Positions 1 to 7,484 of a stretch of DNA of 64,000 nt are shown one piece after another. A program made the position numbers and the translations under genes. The notes under the pieces are model-generated. The model did no database searches and was not told the DNA's origin. It was given only the letters and a program-made list of their open reading frames with translations. Positions within the stretch are counted from its first letter, which is position 1; every line of letters starts with the position of its first letter. The DNA is from Blautia sp. MSJ-9 (GTDB taxonomy: Bacteria > Bacillota > Clostridia > Lachnospirales > Lachnospiraceae), in assembly GCF_018919065.1 (NCBI RefSeq), contig NZ_JAHLQG010000036.1:1-64000 (forward strand), written 5' to 3'.

Positions 1-327
1 ACGGATGCAATGATCCAAATAGAGCTACGTCAGACCAATTACTCCCCTATATTATAATAAAATAAGTGCAGCTGTCAGAGTTAATTACTCTCCAACAACT
101 ACACTTTTATGGTACTAAATTCAACTCCTGTTTTTTATTTGGAGTGAGATTAGCACAGGTACCAGAAGAACTGAAGTGAAATGGTCCTAAGTGCAAAAAA
201 CTGAAAAAGTTATAGAGATACCACTCCTTAGAGGGATTATCTCATAAATTTTGGATACTGAAAAACCGGTGGATTATTCATCGCTTACGATAGAAAGTGG
301 ACAGTTACTATATTTGGAGGTTTCATT
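1..327. other. Gene-free segment upstream of the IS66 genes
   Basis: I see no coding region here. The sequence is AT-rich, with an AGATA/TATCT inverted repeat around 212-235 and a ribosome site (TTTGGAGG) for the first transposon gene at about 314-321. The stretch 272-288 ends in CGCTTAC and resembles the outer end of an IS66 element, but it points the wrong way to be the left end of the element that follows. The true left end could not be placed. Confidence 0.5.
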
Positions 328-743
328 ATGAGCAGTAAACGTGCCCCAGGGCGTTCCCTGGATGAATGGATGGAACTGGTGATCCAGTGCAGACAGAGCG
401 GACTTACTGATGCCGCATGGTGTAATGAACACGGGATCTCTCCCAGCTGTTTTTATAATGCGGTCACACGTCTGCGTAAAAAGGCCTGTCAGATCCCAGA
501 ACCGGCTGGCAAGCCAGTACCCTTGATCTCACATCCCATAAACAGGATGTGGTCCAGATCGCTATAGAACCGGAAACTTCTCCGGCAGAACTGGTTTCAG
601 ATAAAGATAACCGTTCTATGTACCTTGACAATCCACATACGATTGAGATCGAAGCCAGAGGACTGATGATCCGGATGAATAATACTGTCCATCCTTCGCT
701 CCTGAAGATCCTGATGGACGCGCTGAAGGAGCCATTATGTTAG
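328..743 (+). pseudogene. tnpA: IS66-family accessory protein TnpA, split by a frameshift
   Basis: The first small accessory gene of IS66-type elements, a likely DNA-binding helix-turn-helix protein of unknown exact role. The N-terminal part (328-567) carries the typical start with RSLDEWMELV and CRQSGLTDAAWC followed by an HTH-like GISPSCFYNAV. The frame then ends early. The next frame (to 743) continues smoothly as DLTSHKQDVVQIAIEPE and ends in LLKILMDALKEPLC, the usual C-terminus. One base appears to be missing in the CCC run near 522-525: with four Cs the whole protein of about 138 aa would be restored. The end overlaps tnpB by 7 bases, as normal. A programmed frameshift is possible but not usual for this gene. 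Confidence 0.75.
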
Positions 744-1087
744 CGGATATTTCAAATGTCGATGCCATTTATATCGTCTGTGGAAGAACAGACATGCGTA
801 AATCTATTGATGGCTTATGTGCGATCATCCAGGATCAGTTTTCCATGGAGATCGACCATGCACTCTATCTTTTCTGTGGACGGAAATGTGACAGGATAAA
901 AGCCATCTTAAAAGAACCGGATGGGATCGTTATGATTTACAAACGGCTGACAGCCCAGGGGTCTTACCAGTGGCCGAGAGATAAGTCAGAAGTCCGGAAC
1001 CTCACATGGAGGGAATTCGACTGGCTGATGTCAGGCATCGATATCGAGCAGCCCAAAGCGATCAAAACATCCTGTGCAAGGCAGTAA
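737..1087 (+). CDS. tnpB: IS66-family accessory protein TnpB
   Basis: A 116-aa IS66 Orf2/TnpB protein. Recognisable family sequence includes IYIVCGRTDMRKSIDGL near the N-terminus, LYLFCGRKCDRIKAI in the middle and YKRLTAQGSYQWP towards the C-terminus. It is needed for transposition of IS66 elements, but its biochemical role is not established. The start overlaps the end of tnpA by 7 bases, which suggests translational coupling. The frame is intact and of normal length. Confidence 0.9.
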   Translation: MLADISNVDAIYIVCGRTDMRKSIDGLCAIIQDQFSMEIDHALYLFCGRKCDRIKAILKEPDGIVMIYKRLTAQGSYQWPRDKSEVRNLTWREFDWLMSGIDIEQPKAIKTSCARQ

Positions 1088-1216
1088 AACTGCACATAAA
1101 ATGCCCCGTTTTTCCTGTATTTTCGGCACTTTCAAGGTCCACTGTTTTCCTGTTGTACTGGCAGTCCAGTCTGTTTTCTGATATAATAAAGATATCAAAA
1201 ACAGGAGGAAAAAACA

Positions 1217-2845
1217 GTGGCAGACAGTTCCAAAGATATTCAGCTGCGAGAGCTGAAAGACGTGATCATGGACCTGAAAAATTCAATAAAAACTCTTCAG
1301 GCAACTGTCGATGCTGGAAATAAACGGGAAGAAGCCCTTATACAGGAACGTGACAACCTGAAAGAAGAAGTGGAACTTCTCCGCAAAAAACTTTTTGGTA
1401 CTTCCAGCGAAAAACGCTCCACTGATCTTCCGGGACAGCTGAACCTTTTCAATGAAGCGGAAATGGAACAGGATCCTGCGGCCGCTGAAGCCGAAGAGAT
1501 GGCAGCACAGCTTCCCGGGAAAAAGAGAAAAGCCCGCGCAGCAAATGCAGAACGTTTTAAAGGCCTGCCTGTAAAAAAGGAATATTTTGATATCCCGGAA
1601 GAGGACAGGTTCTGCCCGGTCTGTAATGCTCCATTGGAAAAGATCGGTGAAGAGTTCGTGCGTCGTGAACTGGTCTTTATACCGGCAAAGCTGAAAGTCA
1701 TTGAATACTACAGCATCAGCTATAAATGCCCGGAATGCAGCAAACGTGATCTTCCTGTTATCAAAAAAGGAAAAGACGGAAAACCGCATATGCTCTATGG
1801 GATGGCTTCGGCAGGAACAGTTGCATGGGTGATGTACCAGAAGTTCTGCAACAGCCTGCCATACTGCCGTCAGGAAAAAGACTGGAAGCAGTATGGTGCG
1901 TCCATCACAAGGGCGACCATGGCAAACTGGGTCATCCTCAATTCAGATGCATTTTTCCGTCCGATGTATGAATACTTCCGCCGGAAACTGCTGGAGAGGG
2001 AATTCGCAATGGCAGACGAAACGCCCCTGCAGGTACTGCATGAACCGGGGCGCCGGGCCCAGTCAAAATCCTACATGTGGCTTTTCCGCAGCGGGGAAGA
2101 TGGAGGGGTACCGATCATCCTTTATAAATACTCGGAAACCCGTGCCGGAGACAACGCGGTTGAATTCCTTCAGGGATTCAAAGGCTACCTGATGTGCGAC
2201 GGATACAGCGGGTACAACAAAGTGCCGGATGCAAAGCGTACAGCCTGCTGGGCACATATACGCAGGTACCTGGTGGATGCAGTCCCGAAAGGCAAAAACC
2301 TGGATTATAGCCAGCCTGCTGTGCAGGGTATCCTGTATGTAGACCGTCTCTTCCGTCTGGAAGAAACGATTAAAGCCAAAAGCACAACCTTCGATTCTCT
2401 CAAAAAAGCACGCCTTGAAAAAGAAGTGCCTGTCATTGAGGGCTTTTTGTCGTGGCTTGACTTGCAGAAACCTATCCGGGGATCCCGGATGGATAAGGCA
2501 GTCACCTATATCCAGAACCGCCGGACCTATCTTATGATCTATCTGGAAGATGGCAGATGCAGCTTTTCTAATAATCTCAGCGAGAATGCGATCCGCCCAT
2601 TCACGGTAGGCCGTAAAAACTGGCTGTTCTGTGATACTCCGAACGGTGCACAGGCCAGTGCCATTGTATATACCATGGTAGAAATGGCAAAGGCAAATGG
2701 AGTAAACGTCTATCACTATCTGACCTACCTGTTAGAGAAACAGCCTAATGATAGTATGAGTGACGAAGAACTGGATCAGCTGGCACCATGGAACGAAGAT
2801 GTCAAAGCAGAACTCAGGCGCCTGGCAGAAAGCTCCGACGAATGA
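1217..2845 (+). CDS. tnpC: IS66-family transposase TnpC
   Basis: The catalytic DDE transposase of the element, 542 aa, intact. It starts at GTG behind an AGGAGG site at 1203-1208. The N-terminal 60-70 residues form a leucine-rich coiled coil. A zinc-finger-like segment follows (CPVCNAPL ... CPECSKRD, about residues 133-175). Catalytic-core signatures are ADETPLQVL (first Asp), CDGYSGYNKV (second Asp) and SENAIRPFTVGRKNWLF (Glu). A possible own promoter (TATAAT at about 1181-1186) lies in the 129-bp gap after tnpB. Confidence 0.95.
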   Translation: MADSSKDIQLRELKDVIMDLKNSIKTLQATVDAGNKREEALIQERDNLKEEVELLRKKLFGTSSEKRSTDLPGQLNLFNEAEMEQDPAAAEAEEMAAQLPGKKRKARAANAERFKGLPVKKEYFDIPEEDRFCPVCNAPLEKIGEEFVRRELVFIPAKLKVIEYYSISYKCPECSKRDLPVIKKGKDGKPHMLYGMASAGTVAWVMYQKFCNSLPYCRQEKDWKQYGASITRATMANWVILNSDAFFRPMYEYFRRKLLEREFAMADETPLQVLHEPGRRAQSKSYMWLFRSGEDGGVPIILYKYSETRAGDNAVEFLQGFKGYLMCDGYSGYNKVPDAKRTACWAHIRRYLVDAVPKGKNLDYSQPAVQGILYVDRLFRLEETIKAKSTTFDSLKKARLEKEVPVIEGFLSWLDLQKPIRGSRMDKAVTYIQNRRTYLMIYLEDGRCSFSNNLSENAIRPFTVGRKNWLFCDTPNGAQASAIVYTMVEMAKANGVNVYHYLTYLLEKQPNDSMSDEELDQLAPWNEDVKAELRRLAESSDE

Positions 2846-2872
2846 TCAATCATATGTGAATTGTCAAGGTAC

Positions 2873-2903
2873 TCCGACTGCTGAAAAGTAGTCGGATATT
2901 TTT
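2873..2903 (+). terminator. Terminator at the right end of IS66
   Basis: A perfect 7-bp stem TCCGACT/AGTCGGA around a 10-base loop is followed by TATTTTT. It lies after tnpC and inside the right end of the element. Confidence 0.7.
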
Positions 2904-2952
2904 CTAGCGACACCTGAAAATTAAACGCTTACTTATTTTCAGAGGAATAGAT

Positions 2953-3168
2953 ATGATATACACAGTAAAACGAATTGATGAAGATTTGGACTTCGGGTGT
3001 GAAGAGCGACCGAAAGGTATGCCAGTCATGGCAATAGTGACGCTTATGAATTCTTCAGGAAAAGAAATAAGGGTAAAAGCAGAGGATGCCATGCTCTATG
3101 AATGTAACATCAATGAAAGGGACAAGGTTTGTCTTGATGTGAACAACAAGTTGAAAAAAGTAAAATAA
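2953..3168 (+). CDS. Small hypothetical protein (71 aa)
   Basis: The function is not recognised. The protein is short, acidic and without membrane segments or cysteine clusters; it contains DEDLDFGCEERPKGMPVM and ends in a lysine-rich tail (NNKLKKVK). The start follows an AGAGGAAT ribosome site 20 bp beyond the IS66 right end. It is the first gene of a tight co-directional group that includes a Y-family polymerase, 19 bp before the deformylase-like gene. I think it is a real gene because spacing, RBS and codon use match its neighbours. Confidence 0.6.
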   Translation: MIYTVKRIDEDLDFGCEERPKGMPVMAIVTLMNSSGKEIRVKAEDAMLYECNINERDKVCLDVNNKLKKVK

Positions 3169-3187
3169 AAATTGCAGGAGAACTACA

Positions 3188-3598
3188 ATGGTAAAGCAAA
3201 TAGTAAGAGACATTTTCTTTTTAAGCCAGCCATCCGAGCCGGCCACAAAAGCAGATATCCAGATTGGGAAGGATCTGCAGGACACACTGCAGGCAAACCG
3301 GGAACGGTGCGTTGGTATGGCTGCAAACATGATTGGTGTAAAGAAGAATATCATTATTGTGAATATGGGATTCATAGATGTTGTGATGTTCAATCCGGTG
3401 ATTGTTTCAAAACGGGACATGTATGAGACGGAAGAAGGTTGTCTGTCTCTGGATGGTGTTCGTAAGACGACCAGATATCAGGAAATTGAAGTAGAATATT
3501 ATGACTTTAACTGGAAAAAACAGCGGCAGAAGCTGTCTGGATGGACTGCACAGATTTGTCAGCATGAGATCGATCATTTGTCCGGAAAGATAATATAA
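3188..3598 (+). CDS. Peptide-deformylase-like protein, motif I altered
   Basis: A 136-aa member of the peptide deformylase superfamily, metalloenzymes that remove the N-formyl group from new proteins. Motif II (EEGCLSL, Cys85) and motif III (QHEIDH, His126, Glu127, His130) are intact, so the metal-binding triad is present. Motif I, normally G-L-A-A-P-Q-x-G, reads GMAANMIG at 43-50: the conserved Pro-Gln is Asn-Met. The Gln normally stabilises the transition state, so activity may be weak or different. The protein is shorter than the housekeeping enzyme (about 150-165 aa). RBS AGGAG at 3177-3181. Confidence 0.75.
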   Translation: MVKQIVRDIFFLSQPSEPATKADIQIGKDLQDTLQANRERCVGMAANMIGVKKNIIIVNMGFIDVVMFNPVIVSKRDMYETEEGCLSLDGVRKTTRYQEIEVEYYDFNWKKQRQKLSGWTAQICQHEIDHLSGKII

Positions 3599-3599
3599 C

Positions 3600-3657
3600 C
3601 GAATGCGGATTGAGAATAGCTGCTTAACTCGACTCAAGTAATGAAGCGGATTGCGAG
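3600..3657. repeat. Degenerate copy of intergenic repeat family A
   Basis: It contains GACTCAAGTAATGAAGCGGATTGCG, split here as GACTCAAGTAATGAAG and CGGATTGCG, which matches the GTAGCGAAGCGGATTGCG part of the repeat at 10305-10465. It lies between the deformylase-like gene and the VOC gene. Confidence 0.45.
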
Positions 3658-3666
3658 GTGACGGAT

Positions 3667-4035
3667 ATGCTGAAAAATGTACTGATTGTAGTGGATGATA
3701 TAGAAAAATCTATAGAATTTTACAGGGATTTATTTGGCCTTCAAGTGATTCTTAAGAATGAAGGTAATGTGATTTTATCGGAGGGTCTTGTTTTGCAGGA
3801 CACTGGTTTATGGGGAAAGACGCTGGATGAGATTTCTACTCCATTTAATAACAGGATGGAACTGTATTTTGAGGAATTTGATATAGATGGATTGCTTGCA
3901 AAATATGAATCCGGTAAATATTTTGTTCGATATGCCACTGAACTAACAGAAATTGCAGGTGGCCAGAAACTTGTAAGATTGTATGATCCGAGTGGTAATC
4001 TCATTGAGGTTCGCACTCCATTTATGTCTAATTAA
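3667..4035 (+). CDS. VOC-family (glyoxalase/bleomycin-resistance fold) protein
   Basis: A 122-aa vicinal-oxygen-chelate protein. The N-terminus MLKNVLIVVDDIEKSIEFYRD and the C-terminus LVRLYDPSGNLIEVRTP are typical of single-domain VOC proteins, which act as metal-dependent lyases, dioxygenases or binding proteins; the substrate cannot be predicted. ATG 3667 was chosen because GAGGTGA lies 6 bases before it; a GTG at 3658 falls inside that ribosome site. It is followed 10 bp later by the YaiI/YqxD gene. Confidence 0.8.
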   Translation: MLKNVLIVVDDIEKSIEFYRDLFGLQVILKNEGNVILSEGLVLQDTGLWGKTLDEISTPFNNRMELYFEEFDIDGLLAKYESGKYFVRYATELTEIAGGQKLVRLYDPSGNLIEVRTPFMSN

Positions 4036-4045
4036 AGGAGAAGAT

Positions 4046-4501
4046 ATGCAGATTTTTGTTGATGCAGATGCCTGTCCGGTAGTTGGTATTGTTGAAAAAG
4101 TAGCAAAAGAGTACAGTATTCCGGTAACGTTATTGTGTGATACAAATCATGTGTTGTCTTCTGATTACAGTGAAGTGATTGTAGTTGAAGCCGGTGCAGA
4201 TGCAGTAGATTATAAACTGATCAGTATTTGTCATAAAGGCGATATTGTTGTGTCACAGGATTATGGAGTGGCGGCAATGGCACTTGGAAAAAATGCGTAT
4301 GTGATTCATCAATCTGGGAAATGGTATACCAATGAGAATATTGACCAGATGCTTATGGAGCGGCATCTGAATAAGAAGGCACGAAGGGCATCCGGAAAGA
4401 ATCATTTAAAAGGACCAAGAAAACGAACATCGGAGGATGATGAGCATTTCAGAGAATCCTTCGAGAAAATGATACATATGGCAATGGATAAGGAGAAATA
4501 A
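4046..4501 (+). CDS. YaiI/YqxD family (DUF188) protein
   Basis: A 151-aa protein of the widespread UPF0178/YaiI-YqxD family, which has a PIN-like nuclease fold in family comparisons but no settled function. Signatures are MQIFVDADACPVV at the N-terminus, VEAGADAVDYKLI and SQDYGVAAMAL in the middle, and an RRASGKNHLKGPRKRT basic tail. ATG 4046 follows AAAGGAGAAG. It sits in the same operon as the Y-family polymerase. Confidence 0.88.
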   Translation: MQIFVDADACPVVGIVEKVAKEYSIPVTLLCDTNHVLSSDYSEVIVVEAGADAVDYKLISICHKGDIVVSQDYGVAAMALGKNAYVIHQSGKWYTNENIDQMLMERHLNKKARRASGKNHLKGPRKRTSEDDEHFRESFEKMIHMAMDKEK

Positions 4502-4537
4502 TCACAAACGGAACACAGGAGAATTGGGAGGTGCAGA

Positions 4538-6067
4538 ATGACGGAAAAGGAAAGAACCTATATTGCAATCGATCTTAAGTCATTCTATGCATCTGTGGAA
4601 TGTAAAGAGCGAAATAGGGATCCTTTGACGACTAATCTTGTGGTTGCGGATAAAAGCAGAACAGAAAAAACGATCTGTCTTGCGGTATCTCCAGCCTTAA
4701 AGTGTTATGGGATACCCGGAAGGGCTCGTTTATTTGAGGTTGTTCAAAAAGTAAAAGAAGCCAATAGTGCCCGCAGGTGGAAAGCACCGAACAGAACATT
4801 TATTGGTTCTTCTGATGACAGTACAGAATTAAATATCAATTCTGCACTGGAGATTGATTATATTGTTGCACCTCCCCGGATGGCTCTCTATCTGGAATAC
4901 AGCACCAGAATTTACAGCATTTATCTGAAATATATTGCACCGGAAGATATTTTCCCGTATTCGATTGACGAAGTATTTATGGATGTAACGAATTATCTGC
5001 ATACTTATAATATGACAGCAAGAGAACTTGCAATGACCATGATACAGGATGTGCTGAAAACGACAGGTATAACAGCAACTGCAGGAATTGGAACGAATAT
5101 GTATCTGTGTAAGATTGCGATGGATATCGTGGCGAAGCATATTAAAGCAGATAAAGATGGTGTACGAATTGCAGAACTGGATGAAATGTCATACCGAAGG
5201 AAACTCTGGAGCCACAGACCTCTTACTGATTTCTGGAGAGTCGGAAAGGGATATGCAAAGAAGTTGGAAGAATATGGCCTCTATACGATGGGTGATATTG
5301 CCAGATGTTCCATCGGAAAAGAGAATGAATTATATAACGAAGATCTGCTATATAAACTGTTTGGCGTTAATGCAGAGCTGCTGATCGATCATGCCTGGGG
5401 ATATGAGCCCTGTACCATGAAAATGGTCAAGGCTTACAAACCGGAAACGAACAGTGTTTGTTCCGGGCAGGTACTTCATTGTCCTTATGACTTTGAAAAA
5501 GCAAAATTAGTCGTCAAAGAGATGACGGACCAGATGGTTTTGGATCTGGTGGATAAGAAGCTTGTAACAGACCAGATTGTGTTGACGGTTGGTTATGATA
5601 TTGAGAATTTGAATAATACCGACAGGAAAAAGCAATATCATGGTGAGGTTACGATCGACCGTTATGGAAGAAAAATCCCGAAACACGCACATGGAACGAC
5701 CAATCTGAAACGGCAGACTTCCTCAACAAAAATGATAACGGATGCAGTAATAGAACTATATGACGGGATTGTTGACAGAAACCTGCTTATCAGAAGAATT
5801 AATATCACAGCGAACAGGCTTGTGGATGAAAATTCTGTAAAGAAAGAAAAAGTGTATGAGCAGTTGGATCTTTTTACGGATTATGAGGCGCAAAGGAAAA
5901 AGCAGGAAGAGGAAGAGGCTGCGCTGGATCGCGAAAAACGTATGCAGGAAGCAATGCTCAGTATTAAAAAGAAATTTGGAAAAAATGCTATGCTGAAGGG
6001 GATGAATCTTCAGGAAGGTGCAACCGCCCGGGACAGAAATGAACAGATTGGCGGTCATAAGGCGTAA
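4538..6067 (+). CDS. Y-family DNA polymerase (UmuC/DinB/UvrX type)
   Basis: A 509-aa translesion polymerase that copies damaged DNA. Catalytic residues are visible: Asp12 in IAIDLKSFYASVE, and Asp144-Glu145 in PYSIDEVFMDV. The helix-hairpin-helix/thumb region (DFWRVGKGYAKKLEEYGLYTMGD, here quoted in two parts: DFWRVGKGYAKKL, EEYGLYTMGD) and a little-finger domain with INITANRLVDE follow. The C-terminus (about 450-500) is a charged helix rich in Glu/Lys/Gln. It resembles Bacillus UvrX/YqjW, which pair with YolD proteins, as here. No LexA-type operator could be confirmed. RBS GGGAGG at about 4525. Confidence 0.92.
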   Translation: MTEKERTYIAIDLKSFYASVECKERNRDPLTTNLVVADKSRTEKTICLAVSPALKCYGIPGRARLFEVVQKVKEANSARRWKAPNRTFIGSSDDSTELNINSALEIDYIVAPPRMALYLEYSTRIYSIYLKYIAPEDIFPYSIDEVFMDVTNYLHTYNMTARELAMTMIQDVLKTTGITATAGIGTNMYLCKIAMDIVAKHIKADKDGVRIAELDEMSYRRKLWSHRPLTDFWRVGKGYAKKLEEYGLYTMGDIARCSIGKENELYNEDLLYKLFGVNAELLIDHAWGYEPCTMKMVKAYKPETNSVCSGQVLHCPYDFEKAKLVVKEMTDQMVLDLVDKKLVTDQIVLTVGYDIENLNNTDRKKQYHGEVTIDRYGRKIPKHAHGTTNLKRQTSSTKMITDAVIELYDGIVDRNLLIRRINITANRLVDENSVKKEKVYEQLDLFTDYEAQRKKQEEEEAALDREKRMQEAMLSIKKKFGKNAMLKGMNLQEGATARDRNEQIGGHKA

Positions 6068-6082
6068 AGGAGTTGAAAGAGA

Positions 6083-6496
6083 ATGAAAAATAATTCTTAT
6101 GACGATATCATCAATTTACCGCATCCGGTCTCTAAGAATCATCCGCAAATGCCACTTTGGGATCGGGCAGCGCAATTTGCTCCTTTTGCAGCTCTGACCG
6201 GACATGATGCTGCGATAAAAGAAACAGCAAGATTAACCGATGAACGATTGGAACTGAGTGAGGAAGTGATTGCTCAACTGAACGAAAAAATCAACATAAT
6301 CAGAAATAATATCGGTATAGAACAGAATGTATCCATAACTTATTTTATTCCCGATGCAAAAAAAGCCGGTGGATCCTATGTTATGTGCTCCGGTATTGTA
6401 AAAAAGGTAGACGAATACGAGCATACCATAATTATGACGGATCAAACGGTCATTCCAATTGAACAGATAAGCGATATTAAATGTGAAGAGTGGTAA
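6083..6496 (+). CDS. YolD-like family protein
   Basis: A 137-aa protein with the YolD-like pattern: MPLWDRAAQFAPFAALTGHD near the N-terminus, a coiled-coil helix (ARLTDERLELSEEVIAQL) and a small C-terminal beta domain (TIIMTDQTVIPIEQISDI). In Firmicutes these proteins are encoded beside Y-family polymerases and are thought to act with them. It lies 15 bp after the polymerase and ends this operon. RBS AAAGGAG. Confidence 0.85.
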   Translation: MKNNSYDDIINLPHPVSKNHPQMPLWDRAAQFAPFAALTGHDAAIKETARLTDERLELSEEVIAQLNEKINIIRNNIGIEQNVSITYFIPDAKKAGGSYVMCSGIVKKVDEYEHTIIMTDQTVIPIEQISDIKCEEW

Positions 6497-6502
6497 ATGT
6501 AA

Positions 6503-6643
6503 AAACAGATACTCGGAAGCTTGCAGTTTTTTGGCTGGCTTACCGGTGTCGGATCCGGGATGACGATCGTCGGACCGGAAGATGTAAAGCAACAGGAAAA
6601 AATTATTTTGAAAAGTCAGAAAAAAGCTTTTCTATTATCGTAG
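6503..6643 (+). pseudogene. C-terminal remnant of a WYL-domain regulator
   Basis: The frame beginning at 6506 reads QILGSLQFFGWLTGVGSG, then MTIVGPEDVKQQEKIIL, and stops at TAG 6641. This looks like the last 45 residues of WYL-domain transcriptional regulators (an aromatic FFGW element followed by GPE-x-V and a terminal helix). It is preceded by a stop codon and has no start, so only the tail of a deleted gene remains, between yolD and the folate leader. Confidence 0.5.
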
Positions 6644-6647
6644 TACA

Positions 6648-6656
6648 TGGTATACT
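6648..6656 (+). promoter_or_regulatory. Extended -10 promoter of the folate operon
   Basis: TGGTATACT: an extended TG plus a TATACT -10 box at 6651-6656. No good -35 box is seen. It lies about 20 bp before the THF riboswitch and fits as its promoter. Confidence 0.5.
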
Positions 6657-6676
6657 GAATACCGAAATGAATGATA

Positions 6677-6775
6677 TGCAAAATAGGATTTTATGCGTTA
6701 AGTGTTCGGTGAATGGGGAGTTGTCACTGAAACGAAAAGTGCGTCTTACGGTATATTATCCGCACCCGTTGCAAA
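6677..6775 (+). promoter_or_regulatory. Tetrahydrofolate (THF) riboswitch
   Basis: Conserved blocks of the THF (folT) riboswitch appear in order: GCGTTAAGTG (6695-6704), GGTGAATGGGGAGTTG (6708-6723), GAAACGAAAAGTGCG (6729-6743) and ACGGTATATTATCCGCAC (6748-6765). The closing stem can form from TGCAAAATAGGAT (6678-6690) with ATCCGCACCCGTTGCA (6757-6772). It precedes folE, a known class of target in Clostridia, and is followed at once by an intrinsic terminator. Confidence 0.88.
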
Positions 6776-6784
6776 CAATATAAG

Positions 6785-6854
6785 AGGATATCTCATATTG
6801 TGTTAGGGAATGTTTTCGACATACATTCTATCACAATTGGAGATATCCTTTTTT
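6785..6854 (+). terminator. Terminator/attenuator of the THF riboswitch
   Basis: A long hairpin: AGGATATCTC (6785-6794) pairs with GAGATATCCT (6840-6849), with an inner GAATGT/ACATTC stem, then a run of six T. It lies 10 bp after the riboswitch and 70 bp before folE, so folate binding probably controls read-through. Confidence 0.8.
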
Positions 6855-6926
6855 ACTGAATATCCACCTGAGTGTGTTCAAAAGGATAATCTCCATTTCA
6901 AAAAATACAAAGGAGGTTATTTTTTA

Positions 6927-7484
6927 ATGGTTGACAAATTGAAAATTGAGCAGGCAGTCCGTCTGCTTCTGGAAGGTATCGGTGAAGATATTACACGGGA
7001 AGGTTTGATTGATACTCCTGACAGGATTGCCCGCATGTGTGAAGAAATTTACGGAGGTCTTGGCCATGAAGCGGACCAGCACCTGTTGAAGCAGTTTCCT
7101 GTAGAAAATAATGAAATCGTGTTGGAAAAAGACATCACCTTTTACTCCATGTGTGAGCATCATCTGATGCCTTTTTATGGAAAAGCTCATCTTGCATACA
7201 TCCCCAACGGCAAAGTTACCGGTTTAAGCAAACTGGCACGTACAGTAGAGGTTTATTCCAGAAGACCACAGATTCAGGAACGCCTTACTGTTCAGATCAC
7301 AGATGCTTTGGAGCGTACTCTGGATCCCAAAGGAATTATGGTAATGTTGGAAGCGGAACATACCTGTATGACCATGCGCGGAATAAAAAAACCGGGCAGC
7401 AAAACGATCACTACTGTAACCCGTGGTGCGTTTACAGAAGATAAGGAACTGCAGAAAATGTTCCTTTCTATGGTAAAAGGATGA
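6927..7484 (+). CDS. folE: GTP cyclohydrolase I
   Basis: The enzyme (185 aa) converts GTP to 7,8-dihydroneopterin triphosphate, the first step of folate synthesis. Zinc and active-site motifs are clear: [37 protein letters not shown] and [16 protein letters not shown] (second Cys ligand in HTC). ATG 6927 was chosen because AAAGGAGG stands 11 bases upstream; longer frames start inside the terminator. First gene of folE-HD-folP-folBK. The last 4 bases overlap the HD gene (ATGA). Confidence 0.97.
   Translation: MVDKLKIEQAVRLLLEGIGEDITREGLIDTPDRIARMCEEIYGGLGHEADQHLLKQFPVENNEIVLEKDITFYSMCEHHLMPFYGKAHLAYIPNGKVTGLSKLARTVEVYSRRPQIQERLTVQITDALERTLDPKGIMVMLEAEHTCMTMRGIKKPGSKTITTVTRGAFTEDKELQKMFLSMVKG

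Larger units (their letters stand above)
328..2932 (+). mobile_element. IS66-family insertion sequence (right end defined)
   Basis: The tnpA-tnpB-tnpC gene order and sequences are those of IS66. The right end is recognised at 2905-2932: its reverse complement begins GTAAGCGTTTAATTTTCAGG, with the GTAAGC start typical of IS66 terminal repeats. The left terminal repeat was not found, so the start given is only the first codon of tnpA. The right end lies 20 bp before the start codon of the next gene, so insertion may have separated that operon from its original promoter. Confidence 0.8.

Noticed and set aside
328-743. Programmed frameshift in tnpA
   Set aside because: The C run is short and no slippery heptamer or downstream structure was evident; a simple one-base loss explains it better.
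2063-2716. 217-codon minus-strand frame
   Set aside because: Antisense shadow of the intact IS66 transposase gene.
6490-6783. 97-codon plus-strand frame after yolD
   Set aside because: It runs through the WYL remnant in another frame and then through the THF riboswitch; no ribosome site.
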